NCBI GenBank assembly: GCA_022819855.1
Contig: JAJEGN010000007.1
Coordinates: forward strand, 186,001-250,000
DNA length: 64,000 nucleotides
Origin: Gammaproteobacteria bacterium
Lineage (GTDB): Bacteria > Pseudomonadota > Gammaproteobacteria > Steroidobacterales > Rariloculaceae
Direction of reading: 5' to 3'
The position numbers and the translations under genes are program-made. Shown here piece by piece: positions 17,871 to 27,260 of this stretch. The notes below the pieces were generated by a model, which made no database searches, was not told the origin of the DNA, and saw only the letters and a program-made list of their open reading frames with translations. The stretch's first letter is position 1, and the number at the start of each line of letters is the position of its first letter.

Positions 17871-19253
17871 TCATCGCCCGCTCGCAGCGTACTGCAGCGA
17901 CTCGACGAACCGCCGGCACCATTCATGAATATCGTTGCGCCTGAGCACGTCGATCATCGTCCGGTAGCGTTCGCGGCGCTCGGCCACCGGCATCGCGATG
18001 GCGCTCTGCAGTCCGTCCGCGACGCCCTGCCGGTCGTAGGGATTGACGAGCACGGCCGCGTCGAGTTCCTTCGCCGCGCCGGCCATCGTCGAGATCACCG
18101 GCATGCCCGGATCGTCGGGGTTCTGACTCGCAACGAACTCCTTGGCGACGAGGTTCATGCCGTCCCGAATCGGCGTCACGACGCCGACATCGGCCAGCCG
18201 CAGAATCGACATGAGCCGCTCGCGAGGATAGCCGCGGTTCAGATAGCGGATCGGTACCCAGTCGATCTCGGCGAAGCGGCCGTTGATGTTGCCGGCCGCG
18301 CGCTCGAGTTCCTCGCGGATCGACTCGTAAGTCCTGACTCCCGTGCGGGTCGGCGGCGCGATCTGCAGGTATACGACGTTGCCGTGCGCCGCCGGATACC
18401 GTTCAAGCAGCGTCTCATAGCCGCGGAACCTGAGTTCGAGCCCCTTGCTGTAGTCGAGCCGGTCGACGCCGACGATGAACTTGCGCGCCCTGAGGCTATG
18501 GGCAAGCCTCTGAATGTCGTCCGATTCGAAGTTCTCCACCGCCACGGACTGGCATTCGTCCACGTCGATTCCGATCGGAAAGGCGCCGGCCGTGAACGTC
18601 CTTCCGAACGCGGTGACTCGCCCTCCCCCGTGCACTTCACCGCCGACCTCCGCCTGTTTGATGCAATCGTGAAATGCCGCAAGGTCGCTCTCGGTCTGGA
18701 AGCCAACGACATCGTACGACGCGAGCGCGCTCAACAGGCCTTCGTAGCCCGGCAGTGTCCGCAACACGTCGAAGCTCGGAAACGGCACGTGCAGGAAGAA
18801 GCCGATCGGCTGGGCGACGTTCATGCGCCTGAGCGCCGCGCCAAGCAGGAACAGGTGGAAATCGTGCACCCAGATCAGGTCGTCCGCCTGCAGCAGGGGC
18901 ACGAGCTTGCGCGCGAAGAGTTCATTGACGCGGCGATAAGCTTCGTATTCGGCGCGGCTGTACCTGAAGAAACCGAGCATGTAGTGCAACAGCGGCCAGA
19001 GCGTGTCGTTGCTGAAACCGTTGTAGTAGCGCTCGAAATCCTGCTTGTTGATTCGGATCGTCGCGAACTCGATTTCGCCGACCCGCCTGAGCTTCGGATC
19101 GCCGGGATCGCGGGCCGTGGTCTTGCCGCTCCAGCCGAACCAGATTCCGCCGCGTTCGCGCAGCGCCGCGAGTACGCCGACGGCGAGTCCGCCGGCGGAC
19201 TTGCCGCCTGTCGGCGCGGCAACGCGATTCGATACGGCGATAAGCCTGCTCAT
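17871..19253 (-). CDS. otsA: Trehalose-6-phosphate synthase
   Basis: The 460-residue GT20 enzyme makes trehalose 6-phosphate from UDP-glucose and glucose 6-phosphate. It begins SRLIAVSNRVA and contains GGLAVGVLAAL, the IWVHDFHLFLL loop, GFFLHVPFPS, GFQTE, the VDRLDYSKGLELRF segment and the RDGMNLVAKEFVASQ nucleotide-sugar site, all hallmarks of OtsA. ATG 19253 is chosen over a longer in-frame start because the family begins here and GGAG precedes it. It is the last gene of the otsB-GH15-otsA block. A diverged copy of the end of the GH15 gene overlaps its start (see findings). Confidence 0.95.
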   Translation of the reverse strand: MSRLIAVSNRVAAPTGGKSAGGLAVGVLAALRERGGIWFGWSGKTTARDPGDPKLRRVGEIEFATIRINKQDFERYYNGFSNDTLWPLLHYMLGFFRYSRAEYEAYRRVNELFARKLVPLLQADDLIWVHDFHLFLLGAALRRMNVAQPIGFFLHVPFPSFDVLRTLPGYEGLLSALASYDVVGFQTESDLAAFHDCIKQAEVGGEVHGGGRVTAFGRTFTAGAFPIGIDVDECQSVAVENFESDDIQRLAHSLRARKFIVGVDRLDYSKGLELRFRGYETLLERYPAAHGNVVYLQIAPPTRTGVRTYESIREELERAAGNINGRFAEIDWVPIRYLNRGYPRERLMSILRLADVGVVTPIRDGMNLVAKEFVASQNPDDPGMPVISTMAGAAKELDAAVLVNPYDRQGVADGLQSAIAMPVAERRERYRTMIDVLRRNDIHEWCRRFVESLQYAASGR

Positions 19254-19395
19254 GGCGCCTGCTCCGGCGAACGACCTGGCCCATGGCGGCAAGGATGCCT
19301 GGCGGAGTCACGAGCATAGCTGCTCGCGGCGCTCGCTCCCGAGACCAGGTGCACGACCCCGGAGATCGGGGCGGGGGTTGCCTGATGAAATCTGC
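19254..19395 (-). other. GH15/otsA spacer with degenerate copy of junction
   Basis: The 142-base spacer contains, immediately before the otsA ATG, a reading RSPEQAP-stop that mirrors the true GH15 end RSWEQAV-stop. At DNA level 19246-19274 matches 19392-19420 at about 21 of 29 positions and both copies contain ATGAGCAG. It looks like a decayed direct duplication of an overlapping stop/start junction. Confidence 0.65.
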
Positions 19396-21243
19396 TCATA
19401 CGGCTTGCTCCCAGGAACGGCTGAGCCGCATCGCGGCCATGACGATGCCGACCATGCTGTAGGTTTGCGGGAAATTGCCCCACAGTTCGCCGGTTTCCGG
19501 ATCGAGATCCTCCGACAGCAGGCCGAGCGCGGTGCGCCGTTCGAGCATGTTGCCGAAGAGTTCGCGGGCTTCCTCGTGACGGCCGACGGCGGCGAGCGCA
19601 TTGATGTACCAGAAGGTGCAGATGTTGAACGCGGTCTCCGGCCTGCCGAAATCGTCTTCGGCAGCGTAGCGAAAGAGGTAGGGTCCCTGCCTGAGTTCGG
19701 CTTCGATCGCCGCGATCGTGCCGAGAAACCGCGGGTCCGTCGGTGCGACGAAACCGAGGTCGGCGATCGTGAGCAGGCTCGCGTCGAGCGCCGTGCCGCC
19801 GAAGCTCGCGACAAAGCTGTTGCGTTCCTCGCTCCAGGCTTCCGCGAGAATCCGCTCCCGCAGCCGGTCTGCGGCGGCGTCCCAGTGTTCGGCGCGTCCG
19901 TCGTTGCCGAGCCGCCGGGCGATACGGGCGAGCCGGTCGCAGGCCGCCCAGCACATGACGGCAGAATAGGTATGCACCTCGCTGCGGCCGCGGTATTCCC
20001 AAAGTCCCGCATCGGGCTGGTCATAGATCTCCGCCGCCCGGGTCCCCAGCGCCTCGAGCAGCGCGAACTGGTGCTCGGTGCCCTGGCCGACGAGGCGGCT
20101 GTCGAAGAAGCACTGCGTGGCGGCGAGCACGGTCGCGCCGAACGAGTCGTTCTGCGTCTGCCGGTAGGCGTCGTTGCCGACACGCACAGGGCCCATGCCG
20201 CGATACCCGGCGAGGCTCCCGACCACGCGCTCGTCGAGCCTGTCCTCGCCCGAGATGCCGTAGACGGGCTGCAGGTCCCCCGAGCCGCCGTGCTCGGCAA
20301 CGAGATTGAAGAGATACCGCACGAACTCCTGCATCGTCCGGGTGGCGCCAAGGCGATTGAGCGCCTGCACGACGTAGAAGCTGTCCCTGAGCCAGCAGTA
20401 GCGATAGTCCCAGTTGCGCCCGCTGTCCGGCGCTTCGGGAATCGACGTCGTCAGCGCGGCCAGGACCGCGCCCGTGTCCTCGTAGGTGCAAAGCTTCAGT
20501 GTGATCGCCGCACGGATGACTTCCTCCTGCCATTCGAAGGGTATGGACAGGGCCCGCGTCCAGCCCTCCCAGTACGCCTTCGTCTCGCCGAACATCTCGC
20601 GCGCGAGCTTTTCGGGGCCTTCCGGGATCGTCTCGTCCGGACCGAGGATGAGCGAGATCGGCGCTTCGAGGACCAGAGCGCGCTCCTCGAGCACGGTGGC
20701 GAGCGAAGCGTTCGTCGTCATTCTGAGCGTGTAGTCGCCCGTGACGTAGCGGATGTGATTGCTGCCGTGCGTGATCTCGGGTCTGGTGCTGCCGTACTCG
20801 GCGGCGGGTCTCAGCCTGATCCGGATCGCGGGACTTCCGGCGACGGGCTCGATCCGGCGCACGACCATGATCGGATGGAAACTGCGGCCGAACTGCGAGT
20901 AGCGCGGCGCAAAGTCGGTAATCCTGACGGCATTGCCGGCCTTGTCCTCGAGCCGCGTGGTCAGGATCGCCGTGTTCTCGATGTAGTACTGCTCGGAACG
21001 CTCGAAATCCAGCAGTTCAACGTCAACGAAACCCGCTTCGGCCGCCGGCGCCTCGGCGGCGAGCAGCGAGCAGAAGAAGGGATCGGCATCGACCCTCGGA
21101 AACGAGCCCCAGACGAATCTGCCGAGCCGGTCGACGAGAATCGCAATCTGACAGTTGCCGATGAGGCCGAGCTCGAGATCAGCCCGCCTTGAAGGGCGCT
21201 GCGCCGGCCGCTGGGCGGCTAGGTGATGCGTCGACTCAGCCAT
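19396..21243 (-). CDS. Glycoside hydrolase family 15 (glucoamylase/trehalase-like)
   Basis: The 615-residue cytoplasmic protein has the two-part GH15 layout. An N-terminal beta-domain covers about 1-240 (IGNCQIAILVDRLGRFVWGSFPR, LRMTTNASLATVLEERALVLEAP). A C-terminal (alpha/alpha)6 barrel contains NWDYRYCWLRDSFYVVQAL, DLQPVYGISGE, GLWEYRGRSEVHTYSAVMCW and the late ETAFNICTFWYINAL. The acidic residues in WLRDS and EYRG regions are the expected catalytic area. Without a signal peptide and sitting between otsB and otsA, it could be a trehalase of the actinobacterial/Thermoplasma GH15 type, or could act on alpha-glucans that feed trehalose synthesis. ATG 21243 gives a better start than a TTG 39 bases upstream. 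Confidence 0.9.
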   Translation of the reverse strand: MAESTHHLAAQRPAQRPSRRADLELGLIGNCQIAILVDRLGRFVWGSFPRVDADPFFCSLLAAEAPAAEAGFVDVELLDFERSEQYYIENTAILTTRLEDKAGNAVRITDFAPRYSQFGRSFHPIMVVRRIEPVAGSPAIRIRLRPAAEYGSTRPEITHGSNHIRYVTGDYTLRMTTNASLATVLEERALVLEAPISLILGPDETIPEGPEKLAREMFGETKAYWEGWTRALSIPFEWQEEVIRAAITLKLCTYEDTGAVLAALTTSIPEAPDSGRNWDYRYCWLRDSFYVVQALNRLGATRTMQEFVRYLFNLVAEHGGSGDLQPVYGISGEDRLDERVVGSLAGYRGMGPVRVGNDAYRQTQNDSFGATVLAATQCFFDSRLVGQGTEHQFALLEALGTRAAEIYDQPDAGLWEYRGRSEVHTYSAVMCWAACDRLARIARRLGNDGRAEHWDAAADRLRERILAEAWSEERNSFVASFGGTALDASLLTIADLGFVAPTDPRFLGTIAAIEAELRQGPYLFRYAAEDDFGRPETAFNICTFWYINALAAVGRHEEARELFGNMLERRTALGLLSEDLDPETGELWGNFPQTYSMVGIVMAAMRLSRSWEQAV

Positions 21244-21338
21244 GCCCACGGTCGGACGCCTCACGCTCAACGAGCGTTTCAAGCCATGCCGGCACCCCGG
21301 AGCTGTCCGGTAGCCTCACCACGTAGCTGCAGGCCGGA
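21236..21338 (-). pseudogene. Degenerate duplicate of the otsB 3' end
   Basis: Immediately after the otsB stop, in another frame, the sequence reads VVRLPDSSGVPAWLETLVERE then ASDRGHG-stop. This aligns with the real otsB end WRLPNVDAVLAWLEALVDRE then ARGTHG-stop. Both copies end in ATGGCTGA, which in the distal copy includes the GH15 start codon. It is a remnant of a roughly 100-base tandem duplication or of a second phosphatase gene. Confidence 0.75.
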
Positions 21339-22169
21339 TCAGCCATGCGTGCCACGCGCCTCGCGATCGACGAGCGCTTCGAGCCAGGCCAGCACGGCAT
21401 CGACGTTCGGCAGCCGCCAGGGCGCGGCGGAGGTACCCGAACGCACCTTGACGGCCACGCCGCCGAGCGAGTTGACGGCCTCGAAGGCCGCTTCATCGGT
21501 CACGTCGTCGCCGACGAATACGGGTGTCCGCTCGGCAAACGGCGGCTCGCGCATGAAGGCCCGAACGGCCGCGCCCTTGTTCATCGCGGAGGGCTTGATT
21601 TCCACGACCATGCTGCCCCTGAGCAGCTCGTATCCCGGCGGCAACGAAGCCTCGAGCCGTACAGCAAGTTCGAGGACCGGGCTCTCGAGATCGCTGCGCT
21701 TGCGGTAGTGCAGCGCCACGCCGATCTGCTTGTCCTCGACGATGACGCCCGGATTCGCCGCCCGAAACGCGTGCATCTCGCGGCGTACGCCATCGAGAAC
21801 GTCGGATTCTTTCACCGGCGTGGTCATCTGCCGTGTTTCCGTCGGCGGCGCACCCGTGGACCGCCTGCCTGGCCGCGCCGCGTCCACCGGAAGCGTGCCT
21901 GCCGCACCGTTGCTGCGGCGCTCGTTGCCATGCACTCCCGCAAGCGCGAATCGATGCGGCGCCAGGAGGCTGTCGATCTCGCGTATCGGCCTGCCGCTGA
22001 CGAAAGCCACGGCGCCGCCCGTCGCCGCCTTGAGCAGCGGCAACAGATTCCTGAGCCGTTCCGACAGCTCCACGGCGCCGGGTTCTTCGGCGAGTTCGAG
22101 CAGCGTGCCGTCAAGGTCGAGGAAAAGAGCCGGGCGGGCGGGCCATTCCGGTTTGGTCGTCTCGATCAC
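21339..22169 (-). CDS. otsB: Trehalose-6-phosphate phosphatase
   Basis: This 276-residue HAD-family enzyme dephosphorylates trehalose 6-phosphate to trehalose. PALFLDLDGTLL near the N-terminus holds the nucleophile Asp (DLDGT). AFVSGRPI, the Lys-containing VEIKPSAMNKGAAVRAF and TPVFVGDDVTDEAAFEAVNS are the other HAD motifs. A GTG at 22169 is preferred because the HAD motif then begins about 13 residues in, as in OtsB; an in-frame start at 22280 would add an Arg-rich, unlikely extension. An unusual Gly/Pro/Arg-rich segment of about 40 residues (after GVHGNERR) sits within the cap region. It begins the otsB-GH15-otsA block, divergent from folE. Confidence 0.9.
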   Translation of the reverse strand: MIETTKPEWPARPALFLDLDGTLLELAEEPGAVELSERLRNLLPLLKAATGGAVAFVSGRPIREIDSLLAPHRFALAGVHGNERRSNGAAGTLPVDAARPGRRSTGAPPTETRQMTTPVKESDVLDGVRREMHAFRAANPGVIVEDKQIGVALHYRKRSDLESPVLELAVRLEASLPPGYELLRGSMVVEIKPSAMNKGAAVRAFMREPPFAERTPVFVGDDVTDEAAFEAVNSLGGVAVKVRSGTSAAPWRLPNVDAVLAWLEALVDREARGTHG

Positions 22170-22353
22170 GCGGCGAAGATACAACGGTGTCGGTCGGGGG
22201 CGCAAAAGCCGCCGGTATCGTCCGATCAGCGCCGCTTGCGTACGCCGCCTGCACAAGCCCGCGAAACGGATTTCCTGCAAGCCGTCGGTTGCGCGTACCG
22301 AGCGCCCCGCTTAGACTGCCGGCCCCTGATTCTGCAAGTGAATCTCAAATTCC

Positions 22354-22938
22354 GTGAGCCGGCCAACACGAAAAGAAGCAGAGCGCGCAGTTCGAACCCT
22401 GCTCGAATGGATAGGCGACGATCCCGGCCGGGAAGGGCTGCGCTCGACCCCCGAGCGCGTCGTCAAGGCCTACGACGACTGGTTCGCCGGCTACCGCGAC
22501 GACCCGGTGGAGTTTCTCCGGCGTACGTTCCGCGAGGTTGACGGCTACGACGAGATGATCGTGTTACGCGACATCCGTTTCGAGTCCCACTGCGAGCACC
22601 ACATCGCGCCGATCGTCGGCAGAGCTCATATCGGCTACCTGCCGGACCGCAAGGTCGTCGGCATCAGCAAGCTGGCCCGCGTCGTCGAGACCTTTGCCCG
22701 GCGACTGCAGGTGCAGGAAGCGATGACGGCACAGATCGCCCACTGCATCCACGCCGTGCTCAAGCCGAAAGGCGTCGGCGTCGTCGTCGAGGGAACCCAC
22801 CAGTGCATGACGACGCGCGGAGTGCGCAAGCACGGCGTCAGCATGATCACGAGTCAACTGCTCGGGCAGTTCCGCTCCGACCCGCGCACGCGCAACGAGT
22901 TCCTGACGATGATCGGCCGGCCGAACGTTGCGGTCTGA
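22354..22938 (+). CDS. folE: GTP cyclohydrolase I
   Basis: The 194-residue enzyme converts GTP to dihydroneopterin triphosphate, the first step of folate (and tetrahydrobiopterin) synthesis. Hallmarks are [15 protein letters not shown] (about 22-36), the zinc and catalytic [19 protein letters not shown], and CMTTRGVRK with the second zinc cysteine. The start is GTG at 22354 (reads SRPTRKEA). It is divergent from otsB; the 184-base spacer has no clear promoter hexamers. The next gene, ubiX, is convergent. Confidence 0.96.
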   Translation: MSRPTRKEAERAVRTLLEWIGDDPGREGLRSTPERVVKAYDDWFAGYRDDPVEFLRRTFREVDGYDEMIVLRDIRFESHCEHHIAPIVGRAHIGYLPDRKVVGISKLARVVETFARRLQVQEAMTAQIAHCIHAVLKPKGVGVVVEGTHQCMTTRGVRKHGVSMITSQLLGQFRSDPRTRNEFLTMIGRPNVAV

Positions 22939-23053
22939 CCGTGTTGCGGCTTGCGGCAGACAGCGCCACAGTCGACTGAGCCGCGCGAGCCTGTCCCCTG
23001 CGATGAAGCGACGGTCGCCGTCCGGAGGCCGCGAGCGCTGTTGCCGCGGGCTG

Positions 23054-23641
23054 CTAAGCGCTGTTCTCGCGCTCCCGCAGCCCCGTCCAGCGTCTGAGCC
23101 GCGGCGATTCGACGTCGAAGAGATCAAGCACACGGCCCACAGTCTGATCGACCATCGCTTCGATGCTGTCGAGGTTCGCGTAGAAGGCGGGGACAGGCGG
23201 AAACACGATGCCGCCGAGCTCGGTCACGGTCGTCATGTTGCGCAGATGCACGAGGTGCAGCGGGGTTTCGCGCACGAGCAGAACGACCCGGCGGCGCTCC
23301 TTGAACGCGACGTCGGCGGCCCTCGCGACGAGCGTGTCGGCGACTCCCGTCGCGATCGCCGCGAGGCTCTTCATCGAGCAGGGAGCGATGATCATTCCCT
23401 CGGTGCGAAACGATCCGCTTGCGACGCTCGCGGCGATATCCCGGTCGGAATGAACGACATCAGCCAGTGCTTCGAGTTCTGCACGTTCCATGTCGAGTTC
23501 GACGGAGACGTTGAGCATGCCCGCCTTCGACACGACGAGGTGGGTCTCGACGTCGGGCTCTTCGCGCAGCGCCTCGAGCAGGCGCACGCCGTAGATCGAA
23601 CCCGAAGCGCCCGTAATCGCGATGACAATTCGCCGCGTCAC
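23054..23641 (-). CDS. ubiX: Flavin prenyltransferase UbiX
   Basis: The 195-residue enzyme prenylates FMN to make prFMN for UbiD-type decarboxylases, for example in ubiquinone synthesis. The N-terminal VIAITGASGSIYGVRLLEAL is the FMN-binding signature, followed by SVASGSFRTEGMIIAPCSMKSLAAIATG, RRVVLLVRETPLHLVHLRNM and PPVPAFYANLDSIEAMVD, all typical of UbiX/Pad1. The start is GTG 23641 with AGGGACAA upstream. No ubiD neighbour is present in the window. It is divergent from modB. Confidence 0.95.
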   Translation of the reverse strand: MTRRIVIAITGASGSIYGVRLLEALREEPDVETHLVVSKAGMLNVSVELDMERAELEALADVVHSDRDIAASVASGSFRTEGMIIAPCSMKSLAAIATGVADTLVARAADVAFKERRRVVLLVRETPLHLVHLRNMTTVTELGGIVFPPVPAFYANLDSIEAMVDQTVGRVLDLFDVESPRLRRWTGLRERENSA

Positions 23642-23817
23642 TTGTCCCTCATCCTCGCCTGGTCCACCATTCCTGACCCCGACACTGCCATGCCATCAAT
23701 GGACGAACGACCTCACCGTGTGCCGGGCGGCCACCCGCTTGCCGCCCTGCGGCGCGGCTCACGCCTGGGCCTGCCGGAGCCGCGCGAGGATATCATGCAG
23801 CTTGCAGCGACCGGAGC

Positions 23818-24507
23818 ATGCTGATGGAGGGACTCGATCTCGGCCCCGTTTGGCTCAGCATCCAGCTCGCCACGGTCACGGTCCTCGTGCTGCTCGTTAT
23901 CGCCACCCCGCTCGCCTGGTGGCTTGCCTTCACGCGCGCACGCTCGCGCGCCGTCATCGAGGCCATCGTCGCGCTGCCGCTGGTTCTGCCGCCGACGGTG
24001 CTCGGCTTCTATCTGCTCATCGTCCTCGGGCCTGCCGGCGCGATCGGCCGCTTCTGGGTCGAACTGACGGACACGACCCTGACCTTCTCGTTCACCGGGC
24101 TGGTCATCGCCTCGGTGATCTATTCATTCCCGTTCGCGGTCCAGCCGCTGCAGGGCGCGTTCGAAGCCGTCGGCCGGGCGCCGCTCGAGGCCGCCGCGAC
24201 GCTCGGCGCATCTCCCCTGCAGACCTTTGCCCGCGTGGCCTCGCCGCTCGCGCTGCGCGGCTATGTTTCGGCCATCGTGCTCGGCTTCGCGCACACGCTT
24301 GGGGAGTTCGGCGTCGTGCTCATGGTCGGCGGCAACATCCCGGGCAGCACCAAGGTCGTCTCGATCGCCGTCTTCGAGCACGTCGAGACGATCAGCTACG
24401 CGCAGGCGCACATCCTCTCGGCAGGACTTCTCGCGTTCTCGTTCGTAGTGCTGCTGGTCGTCTACGCGATCAATCGCCGGATACCGATAGGCACCGCGTA
24501 TGGCTGA
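23818..24507 (+). CDS. modB: Molybdate ABC transporter permease ModB
   Basis: The 229-residue inner-membrane protein has five to six membrane segments and the ABC-permease EAA motif region LEAAATLGASPLQTFARVASPLALRG. ALPLVLPPTVLGFYLLIVLG and HTLGEFGVVLMVGGNIPG are characteristic of ModB/CysW-type permeases, the latter diagnostic of ModB. Its stop overlaps the modC start by eight bases, so the two are coupled. There is no modA binding-protein gene upstream; ubiX is divergent there. Molybdate import suits the molybdenum hydroxylase and XdhC encoded nearby. Confidence 0.92.
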   Translation: MLMEGLDLGPVWLSIQLATVTVLVLLVIATPLAWWLAFTRARSRAVIEAIVALPLVLPPTVLGFYLLIVLGPAGAIGRFWVELTDTTLTFSFTGLVIASVIYSFPFAVQPLQGAFEAVGRAPLEAAATLGASPLQTFARVASPLALRGYVSAIVLGFAHTLGEFGVVLMVGGNIPGSTKVVSIAVFEHVETISYAQAHILSAGLLAFSFVVLLVVYAINRRIPIGTAYG

Positions 24508-25780
24508 GCTCGCTCTGGATGTCGCCATCGAGAAGCCGGGCTTTTCGCTGCAGGCGAGCGGGAACATCGCGCTCGACCGGATCACGGCACTCTTCGGCGC
24601 CAGCGGTTCGGGCAAGACGACGCTGCTCAGGATCATCGCCGGGCTCGAACCCGCGGCCCGCGGCAAGGTGGTGTTCGACGGTCAGGTCTGGCAGGACGAG
24701 CGCGATGGAGCGCCCGCTCGCGGGTGGAAAGCACCGGCGACGAGCGGTACAACAAGTTCTGGCCAACGGGGGCCCTCGGATGAGCGGGAGACCTCCTCCT
24801 CCGGATCGTTCCGCAAGTCCCGCAAGCGGCGTTTTCTGCCCCCGCACGAGCGCGCTGTCGGCTTCGTGTTCCAGGACACGCGGCTCTTCACCCACCTGAG
24901 CGTGGAAGGCAACCTCCGGTTCGCGCTTCGGCACGGCCGGTCGGGCGCCGGCAATGTCGGGTCCGGCAGTCGCGACGTCAGGTCCGGTACACGCGACGCC
25001 GGATCCGGCGCGCTCAACGTCAGGTCCGGTAACCGCATCCGTATGAGCGAAGTCGTCGCCGCGCTCGATCTCGAGCGCCTGCTTGCCCGGCGGCCGGCTT
25101 CGCTCTCGGGCGGCGAACGGCAGCGCGTCGCGATCGGCCGGGCACTGCTCGCGAACCCGCAGGTGCTGCTCATGGACGAACCGCTGTCGTCGCTCGACAC
25201 GCCCCGCAAGCGCGAGATCGTAAGCTACATCGAGGCCCTGCCCGAGCGGTTCGCGATACCCGTGCTCTACGTCACGCACGACATCGACGAGGTCGCGCGG
25301 CTCTCGAACCGCATGCTGCTGCTCTCGGCCGGCCGCATCGCCGCCCAGGGCAGCGTCAGCGAGATTCTCGGGCGGATCGACCTCTGGCCGTCGATGGAAC
25401 GACTCGAAGCGGGCTCGGTCATCGAGGCGCGCGTTGAACGGCATGAAGCCGGGATGACCCACCTCGCTTTCGAAACGGGCACGCTGCAGGTTCCCGCGGT
25501 CGATGCCGTTCCGGGCAAGGTCCTGAGGCTCAGGGTCCACGCACGCGATGTCGCGGTCGCAACCGAGCGCCCGCAGCACCTGAGCATCCGCAATATCCTG
25601 CCCGCGACCATCGAGAAGATCGACCTCGACGCCACGGTCCACGCGGAACTCCTGCTCGGCGTCGGCGCGCAGACGCTGCGCGCGAGAATCACCCGCAACG
25701 CGCTCGAAGACCTCGGACTTGCCGAAGGCCAACAGGTCCACGCCCTGATCAAGAGCGTGCTGTTCGAGGGGCGACTGTGA
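24500..25780 (+). CDS. modC: Molybdate ABC transporter ATPase ModC, with insertions
   Basis: The 426-residue protein is longer than the usual roughly 350-360. It has Walker [14 protein letters not shown]-loop VFQD, signature LSGGERQR, Walker B VLLMDEP, switch THD and a C-terminal MOP/TOBE domain with RARITRNAL. The extra length comes from two insertions. One of about 40 residues between WQDERDG and RFLPPHERAVGFVFQD is flanked at DNA level by 11-base inverted repeats. The other, between the Q-loop and the signature, is a run of five heptapeptides (GRSGAGN VGSGSRD VRSGTRD and so on). Both keep the frame, so the protein may still work, with surface loops added to the helical subdomain. Confidence 0.93.
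   Translation: MAELALDVAIEKPGFSLQASGNIALDRITALFGASGSGKTTLLRIIAGLEPAARGKVVFDGQVWQDERDGAPARGWKAPATSGTTSSGQRGPSDERETSSSGSFRKSRKRRFLPPHERAVGFVFQDTRLFTHLSVEGNLRFALRHGRSGAGNVGSGSRDVRSGTRDAGSGALNVRSGNRIRMSEVVAALDLERLLARRPASLSGGERQRVAIGRALLANPQVLLMDEPLSSLDTPRKREIVSYIEALPERFAIPVLYVTHDIDEVARLSNRMLLLSAGRIAAQGSVSEILGRIDLWPSMERLEAGSVIEARVERHEAGMTHLAFETGTLQVPAVDAVPGKVLRLRVHARDVAVATERPQHLSIRNILPATIEKIDLDATVHAELLLGVGAQTLRARITRNALEDLGLAEGQQVHALIKSVLFEGRL
24714..24829. repeat. REPIN-like palindromic insertion within modC
   Basis: CCGCTCGCGGG at 24714-24724 and CCCGCAAGCGG at 24819-24829 are inverted repeats of each other with one mismatch, and each is itself a near-palindrome. The enclosed segment corresponds exactly to extra residues absent from normal ModC proteins (between DERDG and RFLPP). 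This looks like a pair of REP-type sequences mobilised together. Confidence 0.55.
24935..25039. repeat. Five 21-base tandem units in modC
   Basis: Five consecutive 21-base units are visible: 24935-24955, 24956-24976, 24977-24997, 24998-25018 and 25019-25039. They share the core GTCAGGTCCGGT with variations and encode heptads of the form V-R/G-S-G-x-R-D. This is an in-frame minisatellite. Confidence 0.8.
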
Positions 25781-26004
25781 GCCGAACCCGGGCCAGGCAT
25801 CGAGCCTCTGCTGCTGCGATCTGGCCGCTTGGGTACCGACCGACGGCGGATGCGGCATCGCCTGGCGGCATTGCGGTAGAATCCGCGTCCTTCGGGCACC
25901 GCCTGACAGCCCGTGCCAGATCGTCGCGCCGGACCTGAATGCCGCGGGACGTCCGCCACGAGCCGTCCCGTGCGGCGTCGTTTCCTCGACACAATGAGCG
26001 GCCG
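25781..26004 (+). promoter_or_regulatory. Leader of the ligAB genes with possible -10
   Basis: TAGAAT at 25877-25882 (context GCGGTAGAATCCGCG) is a good -10 hexamer but has no clear -35. The implied leader before ligA is about 115 bases. No coding sequence or terminator was recognised in this spacer. Confidence 0.35.
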
Positions 26005-27254
<1,250 letters not shown>

Positions 27255-27260
27255 TAGCGG

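Noticed and set aside
19045..21192. 715-codon open frame on the plus strand opposite the GH15 and otsA genes
   Set aside because: It is antisense to well-supported genes, Arg/Glu/Asp-rich and without recognisable domains, as expected in GC-rich DNA.
24935..25039. CRISPR-like array in modC
   Set aside because: Units are contiguous 21-mers without spacers and encode heptapeptides in frame.
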